From NCBI GenBank assembly GCA_031763025.1, contig JASSKH010000032.1, forward strand, positions 372,001 through 436,000: DNA of 64,000 nucleotides, in the 5' to 3' direction. The notes below the pieces were generated by a model, which saw only the letters and a list, made by a program, of their open reading frames with translations, did not search any database and was not told the origin of the DNA. Below are positions 24,149 through 37,600 of this stretch, piece by piece (within the stretch, counting starts at the first letter, position 1; each line of letters starts with the position of its first letter). Both the position numbers and the translations under genes were made by a program. This stretch comes from Macrocystis pyrifera. Its lineage: Eukaryota; Sar; Phaeophyceae; Laminariales; Laminariaceae.

Positions 24149-27100
24149 GTGAGTCCCCCTATCGACGATCTTGTTCTTGTTGCAATCCACAGCTTCATTA
24201 CAAGCAAGACTTTTCCCACAACCGGTAGCCGGCCATGAACTTCCGATTCAGTCGTCGTCGTTGAAACCCTGCCGATCCCCGTCACTATGGCGTGGCGGAT
24301 GCTCCTACGAACACGTATGCTCTATCTACAGAGTGGTGGGTGCTACCAGTGGGTATGCCTGGTCATCTGTGGAGCTTGCTATGGGCGTCCTGAGATTGAG
24401 TGTTTGCCGGACGTTCTCTTGCATGGTCAGATCTTGCCGCCACAGATTTGACACGCCCTACGAGTATCCCTTCTTGTTCTGCTCGAATGGCAGATACTGC
24501 TGATGTGCTGCTGTACGTACTGATGCCTGCTGTACGTAATGGTAGATGTACGTACTGGTACCTGGTATGTTGTAGGCTTTTCAGCAGTAGGCGGCCGGTG
24601 TGAGTGGCTATTTGTGGACTACGTTGTTGCGCACGGCGGTCACTGCTGGGGTACTCGCCGGGTGTTTCTCTGTCACAGCTGTTTCGTCTCTCTGTAGCGC
24701 CACTAAGATCAGGAGCGTGGCGGCAAGGATACACGCGCTTGCAGCAGCAGCAGCAGCAGCAGCGCTTGCTTGAGGGACTCTCTTGTTTGCAACAACGGTC
24801 GCATGCAGCAGCACTTGCTTGCAGCAGCAGCAGCAGCAGCAAGAAGCAGAGGCATGCAACAGCAGCGGCAGCAGTTCTCTCAGTGCAAAACCCCGCCGGC
24901 AGCAGACATGGCCCGAGGCCACTCTCGGGGCAAGTTTGGCCAATCCAAAGCGTCCGGAGAGTTTTTGGCGAACAGAGTGCAGCGGTCGAATCTCGTATCA
25001 CACAATTATGACTCTAGGATTATATATCATCCACAGGTGTAACTTGTCATTTTTGTTCTAATTTGATTAATCTTTTTTATTATTCGTCGGTAACGGGGGA
25101 ATGGATAACAAGCAAAATTCGTACCACGGGTAAGTTTTTTTTTTTGCGCAGACACTATTGAAATGTTGACAATACGGTGTCTGTGCATAATGTTTTGTTT
25201 GTAAAGGTTGCCGTCGGAAAGATGGTCATAATCGAAAACCTTCTGTCATGCGCATAATCGGAGACGAAAAAAAAATATTAATATTAGATTATTACCTTTA
25301 AAAAAAACACTTGCAGCAGCGGCAGCACTTGCACGACGAGCAGAAGTCGTGCAAGCAGCAGTACCTACAGTACCTGCAGCGGCCAGCAGCAGCAGCAGCA
25401 GCGTCCAGCTGCAGAACCAGCAAGAACCAGCAAACACCAGCAGGCAGAAGTACGGTCTATCCTGCGCTCCTCGACACTCGCTGTGCAAGCAACGCCGCCA
25501 CAACGAGAAGATCGCCCTCAATCTTCTTCGCTGTCCTCTCTGCCCGAGAAGGGGTCGTAGCGGCGAAGATCAGCAGCGTGGCGGCAAGAGTGCACGCGCT
25601 TGCAGCAGCAGCAGCAACAGCAGCGCTTGCAACAGTGCTTGCTAGAAGCGGCTCTCTTGCTTGCAGTAGCGCTTGCTTGCCGCAGCGCTTGCATCAACAC
25701 TGCTGCTGCAGCAAGCAGCACACTTACTTGCAGCACCAGCATACTACATACTAAGTGCATGCAGTAGCAATAGTCCGTGACGTGCAGCAGCAGCGGCAGC
25801 AGTTCTTCTCGCTCAACCCCGCCGGTAGCAGACGTGACCACGGGGCAAGCGTGGCCACTCCAAAGCGCCCGCAGAGTTTTTGTACATGCAGCACTAGAGA
25901 AACTCCGTACCAGTTACAGCAAGGGTATCCGATATATAAAAAACCATGACCGACACTCCGTTTTTTTCAGACTCGGCCCTCCGGGAGGGGCTGGTACTCT
26001 TTCGTTGCTTGCCTTGGTCATTTGACCATTGACCACGCATCCCTTTCGAGACGGAGCTCCGTTCGTACCCCTAATAGAGACACCTCCAACATCTGGGCGC
26101 TCATTACTTTGTTTCCATCTATTACATAGAAACCTTTTGGCTAGTATTTTCCACTCCTGTTTCGCCGCCTGTGGCCACCATCTATCTCCTAGGATAGCGA
26201 TCATTCCCTCGCTGCTATCTAGTCTACCAAACTCCTCCACGACCCTCCGGGGGGGGGGGGGGGGTAAGTGACACTAAAATCAAGTGACACGCTGAATAGG
26301 GGATGTTTAACACCATCCCCTCCCCGACGAACGCCGTGCAATGTAATATGTGGAACATGAACGCGAATTTCTCCATCAACCGTTGGAGAGCTGAATCCCT
26401 CAACCCAGATGAAATCGGTGCTTGGAAACGTGCAAAGAGCAGATGGGCTTCGTTGTGCATGCTGAACTGGCAGTGCACCGCTTTCTTGTCTGTGGAAGCT
26501 TGTATGGCGATGTGTCGTCTGTTTTTTTTTTCGACCCGCCCTGGGGTGAGGGGGAGGGGGGGGGTGGTCATGGATTTGTTTTCCTGTGTGCCCTTGTTTA
26601 CAGCAGTATTAGTATTAACAGTACTGACTACGCCCAGTATCCCGGTGTATTACAAGATGATCCGCGAAGCATAAATAGCCGTGCAACACACATATTAATA
26701 GCACACCCGTGTAACTGGGACGAATTCCCGTGCAGAGTTTCTACAACCCGTAAGAGAGGGGGGACAAACACAACGAAAATGGTGGTTTTGGAAAGGTCTT
26801 TTTCGTCGAGAACTTTCACGTAACGACAATGGTGGTTTCGGAAAAGGCTCCCTCGTCGAGAACTTTCCATAGACTGACGCATCGCTAGGCGTTTGCACCT
26901 TCCACATTGTCGAGAACACTGGCTTCGAAAGTCCTCCTAGGGGCCGAGTCGTGTGCTATCTTGCGTACGGTACTGTACGGTAACGTGCTAACGCACAGCA
27001 GCTACGATGCTATGATGCGAGCGTAGGACAATGGCTAAGGCGGTCTGTATGTCTATGTCTAGTATAGATGCCCCACCCGTGGAATTTTTCGTGTGTCTAT

Positions 27101-30100
27101 CGTATACCTGTACAATAGGATGACTATTACCGCTACCAGGTATTAATACATGCCGCTGACCGCATATACATCCGTAACCGGTGGGTACTCCTGTACAGTA
27201 GTTCATACTGCTAAATGTATCTATACTGGAATACAGTAAGCAGTATTCGCAGCTGGCGTACGTGTATGCTATATCTTATGTACATCCTGCACCTGGGACA
27301 TTTTGTACTCGAAAATATGAAGAGTGCTCGAAAGCACTTCGTGAAGAGCGCGTACGAATGAGTACCCTGAACTCGAAAGTACTGAAGAGTGCTCGAAAGT
27401 CGAAAGTACTCAAAAGTACTCAAAAGTACTCAAAAACGAAAGTACTTGAAGAATATAATCGTATGTACTCAAAGCACTGAAGACTACTATTAATACCAGT
27501 GCGTGCTATTAATACTGCCGCAAGAGAGTGCTAAAGAGTACACGAGATAATCGATGTGACATCCCTCTCGCGCTCGCCCTTCTCTTCGCCTGTGCCGACC
27601 CGTTTAGAACAGTTCATACCTCGGACAGAACGTGATCTATATATCTGCTGTAGATGATCTAGTTCCTCACCTGCCGCTGTCAGAGGTTATGCAGCATCTG
27701 CATGAGTACGTACATACCCAACCAACCCAGGAGACACCTGGTACTTCTTCACTGTAGACGATGCAGCTTATACGGGTCCCACCCGTCAACATGAGCTAGA
27801 TCATTCAAAATCGGGAATAGATCTGCCGTGGAAGCTCTAGCTCATGAACTGTGGAAGTCGATTATCTGCCTGAGTGTAGAACTGCTGCATCCACGTTTCG
27901 GTGACAAACTGTCAAGGGTTTCTACTACGTTACCGCCGGTGGGTCGTGATCCCACGTCTCTCTGTGGGGACATGGTATCCACACTATACATACTTGGAAT
28001 TGGAGTCGAGGTACAGCATACGAAAGGCTACTCTGACGATAAGACGTGTGGTTGTGCCGTGTGTGGTGGATTTATGGATACAGGGGGCGGCTCGGGTGGA
28101 ACAGGGCTGGCCTTTGCCGATGAGGTGGTGCAGTCCACCATGGACGCGGCGTTCGAGGACAAGCTTAAGGAAGGGGCGGAGGCTTTCGAGTTCCAGGCCG
28201 AGGTAAGGCGGTACGATACAGCTGCTGTACGTGCCAGGTGTTTTTTCGTGTAGGTTTTTTTTGTGAGTAGTATACAATTTAGTACAGGCTCTCACAAGAA
28301 ACCTGACTTTGTTGTTTCGGGCGGGCGCTAAATAACACTTTCTTATCTTACATTTTCTTAGTTCGGTCCCCGAGAAGACGTTATTCCTACTGTCTGTAGT
28401 ACCGTCTGGTGGCAGTGGTGTGATGGTGTGTTGGGCCTAGGCCGGCCACAAGCAGGGACCAACTTTCTTGCAGCTGAGGCCCCGAGTAGGTTGAGAGCAG
28501 TTCCTATTTTTTTCAAATTTGAAGGCTGACTTTCTTGTGTTACTTTTTTTATAGGCGGGCCGGTATTGCGGTATACCTGGTATATACCTGGTATATATGC
28601 GTTTCCTGTTTCTCTTCGCTATTGTAGGCACACGTGTCAGATCGCAACTAAAATATAGGGTATAGTGGCCATTTAGCATGCCATGACCTCTATCATACTA
28701 GTGTACTACTTTAGGATACTACAACAGTAGGACTACCTCTGTCCTGTACTGATAGCTCTGTAGCTAGCTCACTATGTAGCTCTCGGGCTTTGCTGTGACC
28801 CTAGCTATAGCCTTAGCTCTCCAGTAGCTCTGCCAATCGGGCGCGTTGTCGGGCCACGCAGCTATCGTTTGTTCTGTTTTGCTTCAGGATATTGTTGAGA
28901 ACTCTTGGTTGGATGCGCGCACTGCTGTGGCCGTCGGCTCTAAGCCACTTACCTGGTAGGTGGTATTTTCTGGCAGTACCACGGGATCACAGGAATATCA
29001 GGGCTGGGGTAAAGGCATCAACGCTTCCTGCCTCGCCCGCTCGTCGTCGTTGCTGCTGTTGCTGCTGCTTGTTCCTCTTCTCGTGTTGTTATAATTAATT
29101 CTTGTTATTGTGGCAGTGGATTATTACCAGGTACACAATAATTATCTGGTACTTATTTCTGGTCTGGTGATGTTGCTGTTCTCGCCACTGCGCTTGCTCG
29201 TCCTTTCTTTACAGTAGGGTTTTCACAGCAGTGCCGGCCAGCTGTCGCGTTTCCTATATAACGATACAAAGTATGCTGCTGCTTGTGTTAGGGTTATTTG
29301 TTATTTGTGCTGAATCGTACTACTGTGCTTGTGCTCTATGATAGGTGAACCGGCTGATGGACATCATCATCAACTCCCTGTACAAGAACAAGGACATCTT
29401 CCTTAGGGAGCTCATCAGTAACGCCTCCGACGCGCTCGACAAGATCAGATTCCTCTCCGTGTCCGACCCGGACAAGCTCGGCGACGCCAAGGACCTTGAC
29501 ATCCGGATTAAGGCTGACAAGGTCGGTCGGCCTGTTGTCGGTTGGTTGGTTGCGATTTAACCCTTTAGACTACTGACGCAAGTATTCCCCACTAATTCCA
29601 AAATGTTTGCCCCCAAAAAGGATCGCAGCTCTAAAGGGGTTGTAAAGAGAGAGAGGGGAGCGTCGGGTCTTGTTCTGGCGGTCGCCGGCTGTGATTGGCC
29701 GAGAGCGTGCTTGTGTTGTCTGGCAGTTGTTGCAACGAAATGGCGTGCCTGTGGAACCGTGACCGGGGCTAGCTAACCCAATACCGACCGACGGACCAAT
29801 CGACCCCCTTGCAGGAGGCGCGGACGCTCACCATCCGAGACGCCGGCGTGGGCATGACCCGCGCCGAGCTCATCTCTAACCTGGGAACCGTGGCGCGGTC
29901 CGGAACGACGAACTTCGTGGAGGCCCTCACGGAAACTGGAGACCTCGGCCTCATCGGACAGTTCGGCGTTGGCTTCTATTCGGTATATCTCGTCGCCGAC
30001 AGGGTGCAGGTGGGTGCGGGTACGAGTGGGTGGGTGAGTGGGCGGATCGTTGTTCGGAGCGTTGTGCCTTTTGCGGAACCTTTTTTGGAGAGGGGGCTTC

Positions 30101-31634
30101 AGCTTAATCCTGCTCATGTCTCTGGTCTTGATTTTGCTCTTGCACTCGGGGTGGGTGTTTCAGGTGATCTCGAAGAATAACGACGACGACCAGCATGTGT
30201 GGGAGTCCACGGCCGACAGCACTTTCACGGTTTCCAAGGACCCGCGAGGGAACACCCTCGGTAAGGAACGCCTCCCCCATCACGCGCGGAATATCGGACG
30301 CTTGTATGATATGCCCCACGCTTGGTATCGTGTTAGTGTTGAGACTGCGTGTGTCATATGTATAATATGAATACCACATTGATAGATGTCTGCCTTTTCT
30401 CAGGTTTCAGGCCCCAAGGTGGTGGGTGTAATTGACGTTTTCCTCCTGCACTGCTGTACAGAAGCCTAAATATGACTATAATTCCCAGTCTTTAGTCCTC
30501 ACAATGGGAGTGCAGTCCTATGTTTGATCACTTTGGGACTTGATTATCTTTTGATCAAAGTGCACAACGAATATTTGGATAAAACTATTTTCGGCTACAG
30601 CCTCGCCAGTAGCCTGAACCGCGTGGTTTTGTCATTAGTGGTGACCCCAACTAAAGTGCGAGGAGTTGAAATCATCATTTTTCTTGATTTTGGTGGTGTC
30701 GACGTTCGTGCTGCTGCTTATGGTGACGGAAATGCCTCATTTTTATCGATTTTTGTTCGCTTGATTGTGCTGAAGATGGCGTTGTTGCTGATCATGTGGG
30801 CGTTTTACAGGGCGGGAAACGGGAGGTCGTCACCCACCTCAAGGAGAACGCCTTCCTTGCTCATTCTTTGTCGTACTTGTTGCTTGTTTTTCCTGATGTC
30901 ATTGTGGTGGCTATGGTGGCGTTTTTCAGGCCGGGGAACCGAGATCGTGCTGCACCTGAAGGAGGACGCCGGGGAGTTCCTTAGCGAGTCATCTTTGACG
31001 TCGCTGATCCACCGCTACTCAGAGTTCATCACGTTCCCTATCTTCCAGCTTGTGGAGAAGGAAGAGGAAGTAGAGGTAGACGACGAGGAGGAGGACGAGG
31101 ACGAGGCGGAGGCCGCAGGTGAGAGTTGTATAGAGTTTGTTGTTGTGGAGACGGTGGGCCGCGAATATGTTATTTATGGGAGGCCGGTCTATCTGGGCTG
31201 GCCAGGGCCTCTTGAGGCTTATTATTATTCTAGTTTTAGTGTAGCGCATGCTGGGAATTCGGTCGTTTTGGGCGCCTCAAGGCCCTTTTGGCCGTAATAT
31301 ACTGAAGTGTTGGGGGGGCGGGTCGATCAAAAGATCAAACCGCGGTCTCCCTGTGCTGTGCTGCGCTCTGCTATCCTGAACCGCGTGGTACTATGATCAG
31401 TAATGTGCAGCATGGGGAGCGAAGTATCTCACCCCTCGTGCAACATCCGTTGTTCCTCTACTTTTGCTATGATGCGCTGCGCTGCTTTGCTGTTCTACGC
31501 TGCTTGTTGTTTGGCTACGCTGCTTTGCTGGTATATACGCTACAGCACTTTGCGTGTCTTCTTTGCTTTGCTGGGCCACGCTTCTTTGCCACACAGTAGG
31601 CTAAGCTGCTTTGATGTGCGATGCTGACCGCGTC

Positions 31635-31668
<34 letters not shown>

Positions 31669-34600
31669 GTTCATGGAATATTTTCGTTGTGGCGGCTCGT
31701 GACCTTGACAACAACGAAAAACGAATGCAATGTCGCCGTCGGGGCGATAGCTTCTGAGGAGAAGGAAGACGAGGATGACAATGAAGTGAGCGAGTTCCCG
31801 TCTGTGCTAGGAAACCGCGGTTTGACCCCTTGACTGTCCCCCCACCCCCACTAAAACAAGCATGTTGAGCCCAAAAGAGGCATTAACGTGCCCTAGAAAA
31901 CAACTTCCCTAAGAACCCTTTGACTGATGGCCTTATTGCGCTACAAAAGCGCGCATCACATCAATATTGTGTTACGGCCAGAAGAGACCTTGACTAACCC
32001 TTGACTGGCCGCCCTCTTACACTATGACCGGTACGTTCAGTCTACGTCAGCCCTTTTAGTACTGCACTGTCCAGAAACACGTATGTCACTCTATTTCCAA
32101 GTAGTTTGTCCCCAATTGTGCATAAAAAGGGAGTGCTGTCGTGATGGGGTTAAGGCGAAAGAACCCTTCCCGCGCCCTAAAAGACGGATGTCATATCAAT
32201 TGCGCGATTGCCTTGCGATGCACTCCATATCGGACAGTGTACAGCGAGCAGCACAGTACGCGACACCGCTGGACTATAACCCTGTTGGTAACGAAAATAC
32301 CATAGCACTCTATTTGCAAGTACCGCTCTATTACTAGTCGGAATTAGAAGGATCGCTTAGACATTAATATCAATTCCAGGTGGTCCTTTCATGTGGGGAC
32401 AGAGTGGTGCATACTGCTGTACAGTAGTTATCCCCCAAAAAAACGGATGATCTCATTCTTGTCATCCCATGATTGTTTGGACAGGCTCAACCTATTTTTC
32501 GTGTGGGGCAGAGTGCCCTACCGTGCACTATATACATACCAGGTACAGTATAGGCCCCCGAATATTAAAGAACCTACGCACCTGTTACCTGGAACGAAAG
32601 AACAAGAGCGTAAGACTCCCTTCGTGGGGGGGCGCTAGGAGTATTACTCGTACGCAATTTTTTTGCTTGGCGGCGAGAACTACCGACTAAATTCTACCAT
32701 ACCTGCTCAGCCTGTAGCGATTATACTGTCTGCCGAATCAATCAATACGCTGGATTGCAGCAGAATACTGGCTCTCCTCTCTCCTCCCGAAACGCATTTG
32801 GGTTAGGGTTTCTGTACTATAGTATGGGCACAGTACTATGGGTTGTTGCCAGGCCCGTGCTGGGCTGCATCTTGAGCAAGAAAATGGAGTCATCTATGGT
32901 TTGGGGGGAAAAACGAGTCGAGAAATATCGACACTCCCGAAGCTGTTGCATATGCTAAATGCTTTGGTACAGAAATACAGAGTATTTAATATAATATAAT
33001 ATCATGAATAGCATCCTATACAAATGCTAGTTTCGGCGAAGTTGTCTGTCTCACAACTGAGTAGGGCTATTAACTCTAGACTACAGCAGTACCCTGTTCT
33101 GTAACGTATTTGTGGCAGTCGTGTCTCGCCCAACCTGCACGTATCCGGAGATGATCGTAATGATCTCCCATGCCGGTACCACCAATTCATCTGCGTGGTC
33201 GCAAGATCATATTTTATCAACCCCTTGCTGTGACGTCAGATCTCGCAGGATCTTATCAGTAGGATCTCGGTACAATCCTTCGTCGACGGACGAACTATGA
33301 TTGGTAGTATTGCCCTGAGACCATCTGATGCATGACAAGATGCGTCATGCGTCTGTCACTTATATCTTGTTCCAGACTCCTCGTCGTCGAGTCTCCACCC
33401 CAGCACGTGACGCGATTCCACGCTACGCATTCAACAGAGAAAATTGTTGCAGTCCTCGAGTCGAACCTTGGGTGCACCCACTCATATGTTCTTCCCTTGC
33501 AATTATAGTAGTATCCTGTAAAATGCGGGTTTCGACGCAATTCTGGATCTCACAACCGAGTTTTCTGTTTAACCGATCTATATCTACTGTATATCTATAT
33601 AGCATTACCATATGTACCGTAGTACCAGTACTTTGGTATTGTACTTAGTATAGTACTATCGTCTAAACTAAGGTGTTTGTTGGGTTTTTTTGTTCGCCAG
33701 GAGGACGAGTTCGAAGAGGTGGAGGTGGACGTGAAGTATAAGACTGTCAAGACGCAGGACTGGGAGAGAGGGTGAACGCCAACGTCGCTATTTGGGCGAG
33801 GGACAAGGACGAGGTCACGGACGAGGATTACCAGAACTTCTACAAGGTGCGACAATGGCATTAATAGTAGTTGTGATTATGGCGGTTGTCGTGGTGACGG
33901 TAGTTGTGAGGATGGGGGTGGGGGTGATGGCGGTGATGGTTGTGATGTTCGCGGCGGTCGTGGTTTTGGCGGTGTTGGTGTTAGCGGTGGCGGTCGTGGT
34001 GATGGGAGTTGCAGCGGTGATCGTGGTGATTGGTGCGGGGGTGGTGTGGGGTTGGTGGTGGTGATGCTGGCGGTGACGGTCCGCATATGCTTGGCGGTTC
34101 GCGTTCAACGTTTAAACCCTGTTGGCACATCGGGCAAATCAGAATCCCATTTCACGATCTTGAAATTTCAGGGCAGATAGACACGTTCCTCATCTGCATC
34201 ATATGATCAGACCTCGTCTGTATGATACGTGCGATGTTGCCTGGTGGGGGGCGTGTGATCTGGGCATGATCCAGCACATGTTGCGTGCGTTGGAACTGTA
34301 CGGTACAGATCCTGTATATCGTAACGCCTGTAACGGCTGATATATGATCTATAGTAGATCGTGATATTAATGTCTGACGAGCCGACCAGTTCGTTGAGGC
34401 CCCGCAAGGTTGTCCCCGTCTCTCTGCAGGATTTAGTTGTTTACCGCGCATACTCTGTACATACTGCTACACTGGTATACCCATGTTAAGTCCTTTCGAG
34501 CTGCAGTCCCGTTTTGGAGACAAGCCACTAGTCAAATTCTATGTGCTTTGTCCCCAAAACTAACGTAAAGAGAAAGCACTCCGAAAAGGGTTCAGACCAG

Positions 34601-37600
34601 CCCAAAAGCGTGGTATTATCTCTAATATGGTCTCAACTTTGACTGCTTGGAAAATGATTCCGTTTTGAATAAACGCTCATTTCTCGCGACAAGCCGATTT
34701 ACCTGGTGGTATGTATCTCTACTGTTAATAGGGCCTTGAAACGGGCATACCACTGCTTAGGGGTACGGTTTCTTGCCGTTTTACCTGACTGGTGTGCCGT
34801 TCACCGTGCTCTTTTACCTTGCTGTACCGTGCTGTGTCGTGCCATCTAACCGTGCGGTATTTTTCGGTCCCACGCTTGACCGTCCCATAGTCACTGTCGG
34901 GGGACTCCGCAAACCCCTCGACGTGGGTCCATTTCAAGGCCGAGGGAGAAGTGGAGTTCAAGTCCATCCTTTATGCACCCAGCAAGGCGTCCTACGACTT
35001 CTACGATAAGTACTACGGTGAGCGCTCGCCCACTTGGTCAGGAAGGCTTATGTATGTCAATTCAGGGGAGGGCGGAGGGGGGGGGATGCCATTATCGCTC
35101 GCCCAAGTTGTCAAGAAGGCTTTGTCCGTTCGGGGGAAACGGGATGGGGGGGGAGGATATCGCTCGCCCACGTATTCAGGAAGGCTTCGTTTTTTCAGGA
35201 GGGGTGGGGAGGAAGAGAAAAGGGGATTGTGACTGTCGTCAATTGACCGTCGGACCCCACTGCCGTGTGCTAAACCATCCTAGCCTTTGGGTGCGGGGTA
35301 TGATATGGGCACCGTGTCTTGGCGTTAATGCCGCTGTGGCAATGGTGTCAGCTCCTTCGTTTTTTTCGCACTGTCGCGCATGCCTGATCGAACTTGAACG
35401 TTCGTGAAGGTGGATGGGTTAGGGCGGGGGGGAGTCGGGTGGGGGAGTTAGTCAGTCGGCCGCCCTCAAGATACACGAACGCGGCGAAGAGGCGGGCTAG
35501 CTCGGGGTCTTGAGCTGACCCCTCGCATTGTCATGTGTGTGATGGTTGCTGGATGTGTCTAGTAGCGCTGCTCCGCAAACAACACAGGCATCTTGATGGG
35601 CGCCCTCTCACCGTGCTTGTGTGTGTGTGCTGTCCATTGCTGCCCTCTCAACCTTGCGTTCGGTTGATGGCCATGGTCTGGATATATGGCTGTTGTTATA
35701 TCCCGTCCTCATCGCTTACAATCGCTCGTTTCTCGCCACCGCTTCTCGTCACCAACACTGCAACCTCCGCCACCGCTGCCGCTGCAATGACACGATAACG
35801 CTCGTGGCAATCGCAGAGAACACGAAGGGGGGCTTGAAGCTGTACGTGCGCAAGGTGCTCATCACGGACGAGTTCGACGACCTCCTGCCCCGATACCTCA
35901 ACTTCATGCGAGGCGTGGTTGACTCGGACGACCTCCCTCTTAACGTCAGCCGCGAGATGCTCCAGGAGCACAAGGTTCGGCCGCAATACATTCTGCAGTA
36001 TGCCAGTACCCTATGATCCGCATGGTAGTATATATAGTATGGGTGTGCAGTAGATCTGGGGTAGATGTGCGGCGGGTCCTTAGTAGGTGTCAAGCAGTAT
36101 CTATTATCTATTAATAGTACTGTATGAAGTAGATGGTAGTACAGGTGTGAGTTAGGTCTATTTATGGGGTAGGTCTGCAGTAGGTATTCAGGACTTGATG
36201 CCGCCGCCGGCAGTACCAGGTATGCCAGTAGTGATGCCAGTAGTGTACTATACTGGTATCAAGCAATATGCACTGCTATGGCTGCAGTGATGAGGAGTAG
36301 ACCTGTATGTCCTCATGGACTATTCAACCACCTCCTGCCGCGATGCCTCAGCTTCACGCGAGACGTGGTTGACTCGAATGACGCTACCGCTTGAAGCCAG
36401 TCGCGAAATGCTCCAGGAGCGCAAGGTTGGATGGTGTGTTTAGGTGTGTGAGCAGTAGGGTGGGTTGAGGGCTTCGGGACGGAAGCCACACGACATTGCG
36501 CCGAGTCTATGTTCATACTCAGCTAGAAACCCTCAATTTTTCGTTGTTTAGTATTTTGGCGAAGGGCCCCGTGACGTGCCGTGATACGTATTTTTCCCGT
36601 GTTGGGAACCACACGACAGTGCCCGATGTCGTTGCTCGTATTGTTGATCGTTGAAAATAAACGCCTACAATTGGGTTTCCCCGCCGCTTTTAACCCTTTT
36701 CGTACCGCAGTCAGTCCCGTTTTGGGGACAAATCACATGGAAATAGACTGGTTTGTCCCCATATAATGGGACTGCGGTACTAAAGGGGTTAACAGAGAAA
36801 CGATCTGTCGCTTTTTGTGTTGGTTTTTTATTGCACCCTTGAGGTCAGTTTTCATGGTTTTGTTCCTTCTTATTCTCCTGATTTATTTGCTGTTGATTGA
36901 TCTGACTAATTATGCTAAGGGGTCGTATTTGCTCTGGCGGCGATGGATGTTTGGGCGCGGGATACATGGCATTCGTTTCCGGGGTACAGGTGCTGAAAGT
37001 GATGGCGAAGAAGCTTGTCCGAAAATGTCTGGAGATGCTCCGCAGGCTGGCAACAGTGGAAGTCGACTTGGAGGTGGAGGTGAGAGTAAGAGAGTCGGCG
37101 AAAGCAGCTTTTGTCATACACCAACCACTATACAAGAATAAGTTGGATTGAAAAAGAACATACAAGTGGTGCTACAGTAATATTTCTTAGGGTTAGGGTA
37201 TACCTTAACTCCTTTCGACGAAAAAAAACCGACGAGTGCTGTGTTACGAATGAAGCGTCTAGGTATGCATCAGGTAACGTTTATGAGTGTGTATCACTAT
37301 GCTGCGCGCGTCTCGTACAGCTCCTATTAATAGATGTTTTCAGTTGGGACACATGCTCTCTTATATGTATACGTACACCAGCCATCAGGGAAATCTTGGT
37401 GTCACCGATTCCGGTATTTGTCGGCCAAGCGACGTGTCACACCTTGACCCTACATTCGTCCAGAAATCCCCTCCCCACACATTTGTTTTTCGTTGTGTCC
37501 TGCTGATGAGTGTTTTTTTTCGTTGTGATTTGTTTCGGAGTGTTTTTTTTTGTTTGTTGTGGCGTGTTTCGGAGTGTTTCTTGTTCATTTTGACCTGTTT

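Noticed and set aside
33870-34075. Long Val-rich and Thr/Pro-rich frames
   Set aside because: Artefacts of the GGT/GAT minisatellite.
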